IMG/VR virus record: IMGVR_UViG_3300021140_000016
Span: 1-38,890 of that record
DNA from: a virus
Reading direction: 5' to 3' (one strand)
DNA length: 38,890 bases
This document shows positions 1 through 7,029 of this stretch, piece after piece. How positions within the stretch are numbered: the first letter of the stretch is position 1; every line of letters starts with the position of its first letter. Made by a program: the position numbers and the translations under genes. Below the pieces are notes generated by a model. It was not told where the DNA came from and ran no database searches. It worked only from the letters and a program-made list of their open reading frames with translations.

Positions 1-618
1 GCCAACCTTCCAGCCGTTAACAGCATTTCTAATGCACTTCGTAATATTCAAACTGACACCAATACTTCAGGTGGCGTGACTATCCTTAAAATGGACAGAA
101 CAGGCCACTGGGTATATGGCGCGTCAGAAACTGAAGTGGACAACGATAGCGTGTGGGCAGTTAATCCGTTCAGCTTTACGCATGGCTTTATTGCGTGGGG
201 CGAAGGTGAAGTGCTAGGTGAAAAAATGGTTAGTGTAACTGAGCCATTGCCACAAGTTGAGCCTGCGCCTGCCGCTGCTAAACGTGGCTGGGAAACGCAA
301 GTGGGCTTCTCTCTCAAATGTATTGACGGTGAAGACAAAGGTGAAGAAGTACGTTACACAGTCACTAGTGTGGGCGGTAAACGCGCCGTACAAACATTAG
401 CAGTCAATATCGCCAATCAGGTAGAAACAGACCAAACTAAGCCTGTGGCTGTAGTTTCGTTAAGCAAAGAGCATTATCAGCACAAAGCCTACGGGCGTAT
501 TTACACGCCAGTGTTTGACATTGTGCAGTGGATTAGTCTTGACGGCGAACCTTCAGAAGACACACCCCAAGAAGTCATCGAAGATGACGCGCCTGCCACC
601 CGCCGCAGACGCGCATAA
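1..618 (+). CDS. Conserved phage protein of unknown function (5' end outside window)
   Basis: The frame is open from base 1, so the start is outside the window; 205 residues are visible. A GTG at 76 could start a shorter protein but would discard sequence in the same frame. Two blocks are seen: an N-terminal one with TGHWVYGA and WAVNPFSFTHGFIAWG, and a C-terminal one with HKAYGRIYTPVFDIVQW, separated by a Pro/Ala-rich linker; the end is acidic and then RRRR. I recognise this layout only as a conserved phage protein next to family A polymerases, where other phages carry a ssDNA-binding protein; a replication accessory role is inferred from position. If base 38890 joins base 1, the start becomes an ATG at 38882 or 38885. 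Confidence 0.8.
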   Translation, partial: ANLPAVNSISNALRNIQTDTNTSGGVTILKMDRTGHWVYGASETEVDNDSVWAVNPFSFTHGFIAWGEGEVLGEKMVSVTEPLPQVEPAPAAAKRGWETQVGFSLKCIDGEDKGEEVRYTVTSVGGKRAVQTLAVNIANQVETDQTKPVAVVSLSKEHYQHKAYGRIYTPVFDIVQWISLDGEPSEDTPQEVIEDDAPATRRRRA

Positions 619-622
619 CCGA

Positions 623-659
623 TAAGGAGAGGGCGGCTGAAAGGCCGCCTTTTTTTATG
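623..659 (+). promoter_or_regulatory. Shine-Dalgarno, hairpin and start codon of the polymerase gene; also terminator-like
   Basis: The only good ribosome site, AAGGAGA (624-630), is 26 bases from the polymerase ATG at 657. Between them lies a hairpin, GGCGGC (632-637) with GCCGCC (644-649), extended by G-U and A-U pairs to 630/651, capped by a GAAA-like loop and followed by seven T (650-656) directly before the ATG. It has the form of an intrinsic terminator. If folded, about five bases separate Shine-Dalgarno and ATG. T4 gene 38 is the known case of a hairpin closing such a gap. Whether it terminates, aids initiation, or does both cannot be settled here. Confidence 0.6.
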
Positions 660-2576
660 CCTATACTTTATATCGATTTTGAAACAAGAAGCGAATGTGA
701 TTTGCCTAAGCATGGCGTTTACAATTACGCGCAAGACCTGACTACTGACGTGCTGTGTATGTGCTACGCCTTTGATGATGAGGACGTGCAGACATGGGCG
801 CCTGATATGCCGTTTCCTGACCGAGTGCGTAACTTTACGGGTCAGATACGAGCGCATAACGCCGCGTTTGAGCGTTTAATATTCTGGTACGTTCTACAGA
901 TAGATTTTAAACTTGAGCAGTTTTACTGCACCGCTGTGCAAGCACGGGCAAATTGCCTTCCGGGCAGTCTTGAGGATGTTGGTCGCGCTATCTCTAGCGA
1001 GATGCGCAAAGACCACCGTGGCAAAATGCTGGTCAAGCAGTGCTGCACTCCTCCTTTTAACACCAAGCTGTTGCCTGAGCTTATCGAGTATTGCCGTCAA
1101 GACGTAAGAACCATGCGAGCAGTGTCTACTGCACTGCGTCAGTTGACAAATGACGAGCTTGCAGACTATCACGTTAACGAGCGCATTAACGACGCAGGTG
1201 TTTTGGTGGACGTTGACTTGTGCCGTGCCGCTATGCGTTATGCCAGTGTCGAGCTTGAGGAAATCCAATCTCGCGTCGTGGAGCTAACTGATGGCGCAAT
1301 TAAGTCTGTTCGTTCACCGAAGATGCGTGAGTGGGTACTTGAGCGTGTTGGTGAGTCTGCGCGGGCGCTAATGTGGAATGGTGAGAAGTATTCAATTGAC
1401 AAAAGCGTTCGCGCTAATTTGTTGCTGATGGACGACCCTGAGCAGATACCACCGCACGTTGCGGAAGTTATCCAGTGCGCGGATGACCTGTGGGCGTCGT
1501 CTGTTGCGAAGTTTAATCGTCTGCTTTCCCTTGCAGATTTCGAAGACCATCGTGTGCGTGGCGCGTTTGTGTTCAACGGTGGGTCAGCGACTGGTCGAGC
1601 GTCGTCTTACGGTGCGCAGGTGCATAACTTCACGCGGAAATGCGCTAAAGAGCCTCAACGAGTGCGTGATGATATGGTTGATGGGCGTGATATCGTTCCG
1701 GTGCATGGTAAGCGTGTTACTGACGTTTTAAAGGGTATGCTTCGCCCTGCGCTGATGCCTGCTATTGGAAACGTGTTCGTGGTAGCAGATTGGGCAGGTA
1801 TTGAAGCGCGTGTGACGCCGTGGGCGAGTTTGCAGCATGGCAGTGAAGATGTGCTTAACGTGTTTCGCAGTGGTGAGGATATTTACGTCCGTGCCGCTGC
1901 GGGTATCTTTAACCGTCCGATGGATATGATAACGCCTGACCAACGTCAAATTGGTAAGGTGGCTATTCTGTCGTGCGGCTATATGGGTGGTGCGGGTGCG
2001 TTTGGCGCGATGGGCAAAGCGTATGGCATCTCCTTACCTGAAGCGGAGGCTAAACGTACCGTTGACGCGTGGCGTCGCAGTAACTCATGGGCGGTGCAGT
2101 ATTGGGGCGAGCTTGAGCGAGCGTATATGTGCGCCATGCGCCATAAGGGTCGTGAGTTTACCGCTGGTCGCGTGACGTATCTGTTTGATGGCGTTAATTT
2201 GTGGTATGCCCTGCCGTCTGGTCGGGTGCTGTGTTATCCGTCAGCATATATTGAAGACGGGTCGGTATCTTACGCTAAGGCGGCGTGGAAACCCGCTGCT
2301 GATGCAGTCGAATGGCCGCGAGCTAGGCTATGGGCTGGACTTGCTTGTGAGAATATTACACAGGCGATTGCAAATGATTTACTTCGTGACGCATTAGCGC
2401 GAATCGGGCATACTGTCGTGCTTCATGTTCACGACGAAATCGTGCTAGAAGTGAAAAAAGAAGACGCGGCGACAGCCGCGCAAGACTTGGAAACCGTGAT
2501 GTGTAGCGCCCCTGCATGGGCAGAAGGTTTACCCTTAGCGGTTGGTGTATCAACATTAGAGAGATATGGAAAATGA
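657..2576 (+). CDS. Family A DNA polymerase with 3'-5' exonuclease domain
   Basis: Replicative DNA polymerase of 639 residues, the phage-type length lacking a 5'-nuclease domain. Exonuclease motifs: D7 and E9 in YIDFET, N68 in AHNAAFE, and Y145-D149 in YCRQD. Polymerase motifs: A with D378 in ADWAGIEAR; B from R430 and K434 to Y442 in RQIGKVAILSCGY; C in HVHDE (H592, D593, E594). The exonuclease motif starts at residue 5, so the ATG at 657 must be the true start although its ribosome site is separated by a hairpin. The last bases overlap the primase-helicase start (ATGA), suggesting translational coupling. Confidence 0.96.
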   Translation: MPILYIDFETRSECDLPKHGVYNYAQDLTTDVLCMCYAFDDEDVQTWAPDMPFPDRVRNFTGQIRAHNAAFERLIFWYVLQIDFKLEQFYCTAVQARANCLPGSLEDVGRAISSEMRKDHRGKMLVKQCCTPPFNTKLLPELIEYCRQDVRTMRAVSTALRQLTNDELADYHVNERINDAGVLVDVDLCRAAMRYASVELEEIQSRVVELTDGAIKSVRSPKMREWVLERVGESARALMWNGEKYSIDKSVRANLLLMDDPEQIPPHVAEVIQCADDLWASSVAKFNRLLSLADFEDHRVRGAFVFNGGSATGRASSYGAQVHNFTRKCAKEPQRVRDDMVDGRDIVPVHGKRVTDVLKGMLRPALMPAIGNVFVVADWAGIEARVTPWASLQHGSEDVLNVFRSGEDIYVRAAAGIFNRPMDMITPDQRQIGKVAILSCGYMGGAGAFGAMGKAYGISLPEAEAKRTVDAWRRSNSWAVQYWGELERAYMCAMRHKGREFTAGRVTYLFDGVNLWYALPSGRVLCYPSAYIEDGSVSYAKAAWKPAADAVEWPRARLWAGLACENITQAIANDLLRDALARIGHTVVLHVHDEIVLEVKKEDAATAAQDLETVMCSAPAWAEGLPLAVGVSTLERYGK

Positions 2577-4849
2577 ATTTTATTACTTACTTGGAACGTA
2601 TCGCGCCTGAAGGCGAAAGTATCCTTTTGGTCAAACAAATTGCTAAAGATAACGGTCAGTTTGCATGGCCTGCTTATCTTCCTTCTCGATACGACGGCAA
2701 AGGCGCGTGGTATGGCAATACCGCGTCGTTTATCACGTCACGTTTTAAAGATGGCAAACCGTCTGCGAGTGCGGGCAACTGCGAGTACGTTGCTTTTCTC
2801 GTGCTTGACGACATTGGCACCAAGAGTTTGCGTCCTCCTATCGAGCCGACATGGATAATGGAAACCTCACCGCAGAATTACCAGTGGGGGTACACGTTTG
2901 CTTTAGATGATATGCCCACTAAAGGTGAGTTTAGCGCCGCTATTAAAGCAATCGCTGACGCGGGCTATACTGACAGTGGCGCGATTAACCCCGTGCGTAA
3001 TTTTCGCCTTCCTGCGTCAGTCAATTTGAAGCCTGACCGTGCGTCGTTCAAATCTATTCTCGTGGAGTTTCACCCTGAGCGTGAGTTTACGCTTGACCAA
3101 ATTTGCTCGGCGCTTAACGTTCACCCGTCGGCGGCTGACACAGCGACAGTGCGCCCGATTGCTATTATCGACACAGGTAATGACGATGTGCTGGAATGGC
3201 TATCTTCTCGTGGTGACGTGATGGAGTCCGCTAACGCTGAAGGCTGGGTTGGGGTAGTTTGCCCTAACCACGTTGAGCATACAGACGGGCAGTTGATGGG
3301 CAGATACCACCCGCTTAACCGTGCCTACTGTTGCTTTCATGGGCATTGCTCGTTGTGGGACAGCCGTGCTTACCTCGCGTGGGTAGCTGAGATGGGCGGC
3401 CCTAAACACTCACATGGTCTTCGTGAAGAAATACTTGCAGAGGTCATGCACACCGCTATTGGCAAACTCGAACCGTCTGATATGTTCAGCACTGACGCGG
3501 CGGCGGCTATCATTGCAGAAGTCGAGCAGAAGGAAATCGCGCGGCTTGAGAAGGCGGAGTGGTATCAACGCTTTGCTTACGTCATGTCAGACGATTCCTA
3601 TTTCGATTTGCAAAACCGTCGTGAATTCTCACGTCAGACGTTCAACGCCGTGTTTCGTCATGTGTCGTGCAAAAGTATTCACTCTGACCGCAAGATAGAG
3701 GCCGCCATGAGCTTTGACGAGAATCGTCAGGTGATGGGCGCTAGAGTGCTGGCAGGTATCACCTTTGCTGCTGGTGACTCGGTGATTGCTATGCGTGACG
3801 GTGAATTGTATGGCAACCGATGGCGTGACGCCCGCCCAGATTCATCTCGTGGCGGAAATTTGGGTGGTGATATATCCTTATGGCTTGACCACTGTAAATC
3901 GCTTGTTCCTGATGAGCGTGAGCTGGAACACATTTGGGATTACATGGCGTTTAAGGTGCAAAATCCACGCGTTAAGATTAACCACGCTATTCTTCACGCA
4001 GGTGGTCAAGGTATCGGTAAAGATACAATGTATGCCCCGTTCATTTACGCCGTGTGCGGTCCTCACCTGCGCAACTACTCACTCATGTCTACGGACACCA
4101 TTCAATCTGCGTGGGGCTACCATTTAGAAGCTGAGATTATCGTCATTAACGAGCTTAAAGAAGCAGACAGCGCCGCCCGTCGGATGCTAGCCAACAAACT
4201 TAAGCCTGTCATTGCCGCACCACCTGAGATGCTATCCGTTAACCGCAAAGGCCTTGCACCATACAATCTTGTGAACCGCCTTGCCGTGCTTGCGTTCTCT
4301 AATGACCGTGTACCGTTGTCGCTTGAATCGGGCGACCGTCGGTGGTTTGCTACTTGGAGTACGGCGGAGCGTCTTACGCCGCAATCAGCTACCGCTATAT
4401 GGAAATGGTTTAACGACGGCGGTGGATATGACCTTATTGCCAACTGGTTGTTCTTGCGTGATGTGTCTGCGTTCAACCCTGCTGCGCCTGCGCCGATGAC
4501 AGACTTTAAGATGTCACTGGTGCAGAATGGTATGTCTGCGGTGGAGTCATCGCTTCTCGACATGATTACGGCTCGTATGGGTGAATTCGCTAACGGTGTG
4601 ATTGCCTCTCCCTTTCAAGCTATTTGTGAGCGCGCCGCTATGTCGTTTGGCAGTAAGCAATTTCCACCTGCTGCTTTGTTTCATGCACTTGAAGAAGCTG
4701 GGTGGGCTGATATGGGAATGTGCAATTCGCGCTCGTCTAAGACTAAAAAACACATTTTCTGCGCACCTGAGTTTGCGCACATGAGCAAATCTAGCCTTCG
4801 CGATTTAGCAGAACAGAAACCTGTTGCAAAAGTTGTAGCGATTAAGTAG
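2573..4849 (+). CDS. Phage primase-helicase (DUF5906/D5-like superfamily 3 ATPase)
   Basis: 758 residues, start at the ATG of an ATGA overlap with the polymerase stop. The N-terminal third resembles RepB-type primase domains (VAFLVLDDIG region, RNFRLPASVNLK). A Cys/His cluster, CPNHVEH then CCFHGHC, lies around residues 229-260 and may bind zinc as in primases. The ATPase is C-terminal: Walker A GGQGIGKDT at 477-485, an acidic Walker B-like VINELKEAD near 523-531, then FSNDRVPLSLESGDRRW, typical of DUF5906/poxvirus D5-like helicases. It probably unwinds DNA and primes for the adjoining polymerase. The primase catalytic acids cannot be assigned with certainty. Confidence 0.9.
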   Translation: MNFITYLERIAPEGESILLVKQIAKDNGQFAWPAYLPSRYDGKGAWYGNTASFITSRFKDGKPSASAGNCEYVAFLVLDDIGTKSLRPPIEPTWIMETSPQNYQWGYTFALDDMPTKGEFSAAIKAIADAGYTDSGAINPVRNFRLPASVNLKPDRASFKSILVEFHPEREFTLDQICSALNVHPSAADTATVRPIAIIDTGNDDVLEWLSSRGDVMESANAEGWVGVVCPNHVEHTDGQLMGRYHPLNRAYCCFHGHCSLWDSRAYLAWVAEMGGPKHSHGLREEILAEVMHTAIGKLEPSDMFSTDAAAAIIAEVEQKEIARLEKAEWYQRFAYVMSDDSYFDLQNRREFSRQTFNAVFRHVSCKSIHSDRKIEAAMSFDENRQVMGARVLAGITFAAGDSVIAMRDGELYGNRWRDARPDSSRGGNLGGDISLWLDHCKSLVPDERELEHIWDYMAFKVQNPRVKINHAILHAGGQGIGKDTMYAPFIYAVCGPHLRNYSLMSTDTIQSAWGYHLEAEIIVINELKEADSAARRMLANKLKPVIAAPPEMLSVNRKGLAPYNLVNRLAVLAFSNDRVPLSLESGDRRWFATWSTAERLTPQSATAIWKWFNDGGGYDLIANWLFLRDVSAFNPAAPAPMTDFKMSLVQNGMSAVESSLLDMITARMGEFANGVIASPFQAICERAAMSFGSKQFPPAALFHALEEAGWADMGMCNSRSSKTKKHIFCAPEFAHMSKSSLRDLAEQKPVAKVVAIK

Positions 4850-4888
4850 ACTAGTTGCAACAATTCTCTCTAATTGTTAGTTCATGTG

Positions 4889-4926
4889 TTCCTCAATTAT
4901 CGGCTCGGATGATTGGGGAATTTTTT
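4889..4926 (+). terminator. Strong intrinsic terminator of the replication operon
   Basis: A 13-bp stem pairs 4889-4901 with 4908-4920, containing two G-U pairs, with a six-base loop GGCTCG, followed at once by six T (4921-4926). It lies 40 bases after the helicase stop and should end rightward transcription before the convergent operon. Confidence 0.85.
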
Positions 4927-4964
4927 AGCTATGAATAAAACGCCTTGAAAGATAGCAGAGTCCT

Positions 4965-5001
4965 TACTATAACTCTAAGCGCTTAGTGGTTATAGTATAA
5001 T
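4965..5001 (+). promoter_or_regulatory. Dyad (possible operator) overlapping a perfect -10 box
   Basis: TACTATAAC (4965-4973) is repeated inverted as GTTATAGTA (4989-4997), and the centre CTAAGC/GCTTAG (4975-4986) is itself palindromic, giving arms of about 16 bases with one irregular position. A perfect TATAAT lies at 4996-5001 on the right arm; no good -35 is found at the proper distance (CTCTAA at 4973-4978). A repressor-controlled or activator-dependent rightward promoter feeding the structured stretch after it is possible. A cruciform or stem-loop of an origin is the alternative. Confidence 0.4.
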
Positions 5002-5135
5002 GCGCGAAAGCGGGGAAACCTCGGTAAAGCCGACAATTGCAAATCGATGTGTAATTGTTTGGAAGAAGTAACGGGCGTTTTATTGATAGTTAATGCGTAG
5101 GCTGATACGCAGCATCAACGCCGGCAATTATCATT
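5001..5135 (+). ncRNA. Possible structured non-coding RNA
   Basis: No protein frame is visible, but short stems follow each other: CGC-GAAA-GCG (5003-5012), GGGG-AAA-CCTC (5012-5022), TCGG-TAAAG-CCGA (5021-5033), then TGCGTA/TACGCA (5094-5111) inside a larger GGCGTT/AACGCC pair (5074-5079 with 5117-5122), with GATAGTT/AATTATC (5085-5091 with 5126-5132) as an alternative pairing. It follows a -10 box. The first part looks like the P4-P5 part of group I introns of T-even phages, but I find no guanosine-site pairing and no flanking exons. I cannot assign it to a known RNA family. Confidence 0.25.
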
Positions 5136-5166
5136 TTCAAGAATTCAGAAAAAATTTTGTCATTTG

Positions 5167-5257
5167 GTTTCGTGGCAAAAATTTGCAAATCGTTTCGTGG
5201 CAAAAATTGAGCGTTCATTAGATTTGAAATCCTAACCCCTACCAGAATTGAAATCCT
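5167..5257. repeat. Two pairs of short direct repeats in the non-coding region
   Basis: GTTTCGTGGCAAAAATT occurs exactly at 5167-5183 and 5192-5208 (25-bp step), with the palindrome ATTTGCAAAT (5181-5190) between. TTGAAATCCT occurs at 5224-5233 and 5248-5257 (24-bp step). Regular steps near two helical turns suggest protein binding sites. The rest of 5258-5486 is non-coding and AT-rich, with TACGCG repeated near 5271, 5289 and 5302 and no gene that I can see. Confidence 0.6.
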
Positions 5258-5486
5258 GAGCCTTCATATATACGCGTTTCATCACATTTACGCGTGATTT
5301 TACGCGCGCGCTTGTCATTGAATAGGGCGTTTTTATAGCCTTTATTGGCTTGTCATTAGCTGATTGAGTGATAGGTAATACTAGGGTATTGCTTTAAATT
5401 GTTTTGCAGTCTATAGGCCATTGTAGGCCGTTAAATGGCGGGCAATAAAAAAGGCCTATTAAGACTTTGCAATTGTTTGGGGCAAT

Positions 5487-5510
5487 AAAAAAAGCGGCCT
5501 TTTGGCCGCT
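5487..5510 (-). terminator. Intrinsic terminator of the leftward small-gene operon
   Basis: Read on the minus strand, AGCGGCC (5510-5504) pairs with GGCCGCT (5499-5493) around a four-base loop, followed by a run of T (5493-5487). It lies just after the last leftward small frame and faces the terminator at 4889-4926 across the convergent region. Confidence 0.85.
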
Positions 5511-5517
5511 CTCTTGT

Positions 5518-5580
5518 TTAGTTTTCTAGTAGTATCGCTAATACAGCGAATTTAACTAGAATTAAAAATATTATTATCAT
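5518..5580 (-). CDS. Candidate 20-residue membrane micropeptide
   Basis: A frame of 20 codons from ATG (5580) to TAA, giving a nearly wholly hydrophobic peptide (MIIIFLILVKFAVLAILLEN). It lies between the last recognised leftward gene and that operon's terminator, so it would be transcribed. There is no convincing Shine-Dalgarno site, and AT-rich DNA produces hydrophobic codons by chance. A single membrane helix is the only property I can support. Confidence 0.25.
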   Translation of the reverse strand: MIIIFLILVKFAVLAILLEN

Positions 5581-5589
5581 GTCATTAGC

Positions 5590-5667
5590 CTATAAAATTT
5601 CAATTACCCAATCAGCTAGTTGTTCAGGCGTAAAAGAATCATAAAAGTCACGGTATGTCTTTATCAT
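5590..5667 (-). CDS. Small 25-residue protein, unknown function
   Basis: Begins with an ATGA overlap on the stop of the gene before it (ATG at 5667-5665, TGA at 5666-5664), the junction style used throughout this genome, and ends with TAG at 5590. The peptide is soluble-looking and acidic (FYDSFTPEQLADWVIEIL), able to form one amphipathic helix. Translational coupling is the main evidence; length and unknown family keep confidence moderate. Confidence 0.45.
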   Translation of the reverse strand: MIKTYRDFYDSFTPEQLADWVIEIL

Positions 5668-5897
5668 CTTTCAACCCCAAAAAATTGAAGTATTAAATAC
5701 TGCACTTCTCTAACGTCGTTTAAATCGTCGCTACTTAAACCAAAATCTTCACAAAACAGTGTTTCGTTTAAATCGTCATAATACCATTCACAATTTAGAC
5801 AATTTTCTAACTGTAAACGTAATTTTAACGCAACGTCTACGCCGTAAATGTCTTCTATTTTATTAATTGAATTTTTAATGTAGTCAATTGTATTCAT
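5664..5897 (-). CDS. Small acidic protein, unknown function
   Basis: 77 residues from ATG at 5897, which has GGA about ten bases upstream; a TTG seven codons earlier is less likely and would overlap the preceding gene. The protein is acidic and Leu/Asp-rich, with a stretch CLNCEWYYDDLNETLFCEDFG containing three cysteines, and looks helical. No family is recognised. It belongs to the leftward small-gene operon, ending in an ATGA overlap with the next frame. Confidence 0.7.
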   Translation of the reverse strand: MNTIDYIKNSINKIEDIYGVDVALKLRLQLENCLNCEWYYDDLNETLFCEDFGLSSDDLNDVREVQYLILQFFGVER

Positions 5898-5901
5898 ATT
5901 A

Positions 5902-6120
5902 TTAATTCCAGCTATCAACGTAAATTTTCACGCCTTGAATGATGATATAACACGACGCTACGTTAGAAAAACATGACGCATAAACGCGATATTCTTTGTT
6001 ACCTACCAGTGCTTTTTTGCCGGTGTTTAGTTTTTTACCGTAACCGGTCGCAGTTTGCATTAACCCGCGCTCGTGGTACCACATAGGGGCGTCAATAAAT
6101 TCTAGGTATATGGTTTTCAT
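5902..6120 (-). CDS. Conserved small phage protein (TATGYGKK / RVYASCFSNVASCYI type)
   Basis: 72 residues from ATG at 6120, preceded by AAGG in AATAAGGCTATCAAAATG; a frame extension upstream lacks a ribosome site. The order LMQTATGYGKKL, then YRVYASCFSNVASCYI, then VKIYVDSW matches a short protein often seen in early operons of phages of Proteobacteria, whose function is unknown to me. Two cysteines sit in the conserved C-terminal half. A GC-rich hairpin lies just upstream of the operon stretch at 6161-6188. Confidence 0.75.
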   Translation of the reverse strand: MKTIYLEFIDAPMWYHERGLMQTATGYGKKLNTGKKALVGNKEYRVYASCFSNVASCYIIIQGVKIYVDSWN

Positions 6121-6160
6121 TTTGATAGCCTTATTTTTATTAGGTGCGAAATTACACCGC

Positions 6161-6188
6161 ATAGCGCGCGACCTTAACCACGCGCTAT
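6161..6188 (-). repeat. Intercistronic hairpin 1 in the leftward operon
   Basis: ATAGCGCG (6161-6168) is inverted as CGCGCTAT (6181-6188) around a 12-base loop, between two leftward genes. No T run follows on the minus strand, so an mRNA processing or stability element is more likely than a terminator. Confidence 0.5.
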
Positions 6189-6199
6189 ACGCTGAAATT

Positions 6200-6358
6200 T
6201 TACACGTTCCACGCCTTGCAAGCGCGGCGGCTTAAATAATACTCCGCGCTACTATCTGATAGTTGATATTCTTTAAGCATAGCGCGTGCCTCCTTTATAG
6301 TGTCAAACGCGTCAACTGTTTCAAGGCAGCCCACGCTTTTACGTTGAATGTAAATCAT
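6200..6358 (-). CDS. Conserved small phage protein (ETVDxF...EARAMLKEYxLSD type)
   Basis: 52 residues, ATG at 6358 overlapping the stop of the preceding gene (ATGA), with GGAG ten bases upstream. The core LETVDAFDTIKEARAMLKEYQLSD followed by AEYYLSRRACKAW resembles a short protein seen repeatedly in phage early regions; the usual start is a few strands, then two helices. Function is unknown. Conservation of this pattern, the overlap and the ribosome site make it a real gene despite its length. Confidence 0.8.
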   Translation of the reverse strand: MIYIQRKSVGCLETVDAFDTIKEARAMLKEYQLSDSSAEYYLSRRACKAWNV

Positions 6359-6633
6359 AACGCAGCTCCTATTTTTGACGCGTCAAAACAAAATGAATAC
6401 CCGCGGCCGTCTGCGCTGTCACCATATCGCATATTTTCAAGGTCCCATTCTAGTTTGTTTTTAATGACAAGCGCTTTTACAGCTTCAAAATGACAGTCAA
6501 CGCCACTTAACTCGCTTGGATATGAAATAGTCGCTTGAAAGCCTTTGAAGCTACCATGAGCTGCGGTGTAGGCTTTAATTCTGCTACCACGTGAATTTGA
6601 AACGGGTAGATATTTAGTATGTATTGCAATCAT
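6355..6633 (-). CDS. Conserved small phage protein (HTKYLPxSNxRGSRIKA type)
   Basis: 92 residues from ATG at 6633. The N-terminus, MIAIHTKYLPVSNSRGSRIK, fits a family of short phage proteins that begin in this way, followed by a beta-rich middle and an end with GRGYSFCFD. A small nucleic-acid-associated fold is plausible from Arg/Lys content but is only inference; the biochemical role is unknown. It lies in the middle of the leftward early operon and overlaps the next gene by four bases. Confidence 0.75.
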   Translation of the reverse strand: MIAIHTKYLPVSNSRGSRIKAYTAAHGSFKGFQATISYPSELSGVDCHFEAVKALVIKNKLEWDLENMRYGDSADGRGYSFCFDASKIGAAL

Positions 6634-6662
6634 TGTTATTTTCTCGCTATTGTTAGATGGTA

Positions 6663-6685
6663 GCGCGGTCAGCTCGCGACCGCGC
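6663..6685 (-). repeat. Intercistronic hairpin 2 in the leftward operon
   Basis: GCGCGGTC (6663-6670) is inverted as GACCGCGC (6678-6685) around a seven-base loop, in the gap between two leftward genes. Like the hairpin at 6161-6188 it starts with AGCGCG and lacks a T run, suggesting processing or differential stability of the mRNA. Confidence 0.55.
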
Positions 6686-6691
6686 GTCAGG

Positions 6692-6892
6692 TTAAATGAA
6701 TCTGATTTTAAATTTTAAGTTATCAATTAATAATATTTCATTAGCGTGCAGCATTGCAGTCAACGTGTTGCTGATTGCTAATATTTCACTCGTTGTTACA
6801 CGGTCAAAAGTAATTGTATTTTTATCGCTGTCAAACGCGGTAACAGATAAGTTTTGTGCAAGTAAAGCGGTGTATATAGCTAAAGTGTTCAT
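6692..6892 (-). CDS. Small protein, first gene of the leftward operon
   Basis: 66 residues from ATG at 6892, with GAGAG about ten bases upstream. The sequence is mixed alpha/beta (LLAQNLSVTAFDSDKNTITFDRVTTSEILAI..., ending KFKIRFI), with no cysteine and no obvious motif; I do not recognise the family. It is the promoter-proximal gene, about 55 bases downstream of the predicted start of transcription from the promoter at 6955-6982, so it is probably the earliest product of this operon. Confidence 0.7.
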   Translation of the reverse strand: MNTLAIYTALLAQNLSVTAFDSDKNTITFDRVTTSEILAISNTLTAMLHANEILLIDNLKFKIRFI

Positions 6893-6954
6893 GATGTTTT
6901 CTCTCTATGTTGTGGTTAGTGTAGGTAGTCAACATTAATGATGACTTGCAAAAC

Positions 6955-6982
6955 ATTATACAGCATCAAACAGTAATTGCAA
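6955..6982 (-). promoter_or_regulatory. Sigma70-type promoter for the leftward small-gene operon
   Basis: On the minus strand TTGCAA (6982-6977) and a perfect TATAAT (6960-6955) are separated by 16 bases, pointing toward the gene starting at 6892. Four or five of six bases match at -35 and all six at -10, so it should be read by the host RNA polymerase, as expected of an early phage operon. Confidence 0.75.
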
Positions 6983-7029
6983 TACTTTTTGTTACAAACT
7001 GGTAATTTGTGGTTAGCGGTAGGTAATAT

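Noticed and set aside
48-338. Minus-strand frame opposite the first gene
   Set aside because: Antisense shadow of a conserved coding frame, with no ribosome site or neighbours on that strand.
4117-4563. 148-residue minus-strand frame inside the primase-helicase gene
   Set aside because: Opposes the conserved ATPase domain; composition is that of an antisense shadow.
4941-5135. Complete group I intron
   Set aside because: GGGGAAACCTC and GACAAT look like the P4-P5 part, but no P7/P7' guanosine-site pairing, no P9 and no split exon were found; the upstream gene ends normally before it.
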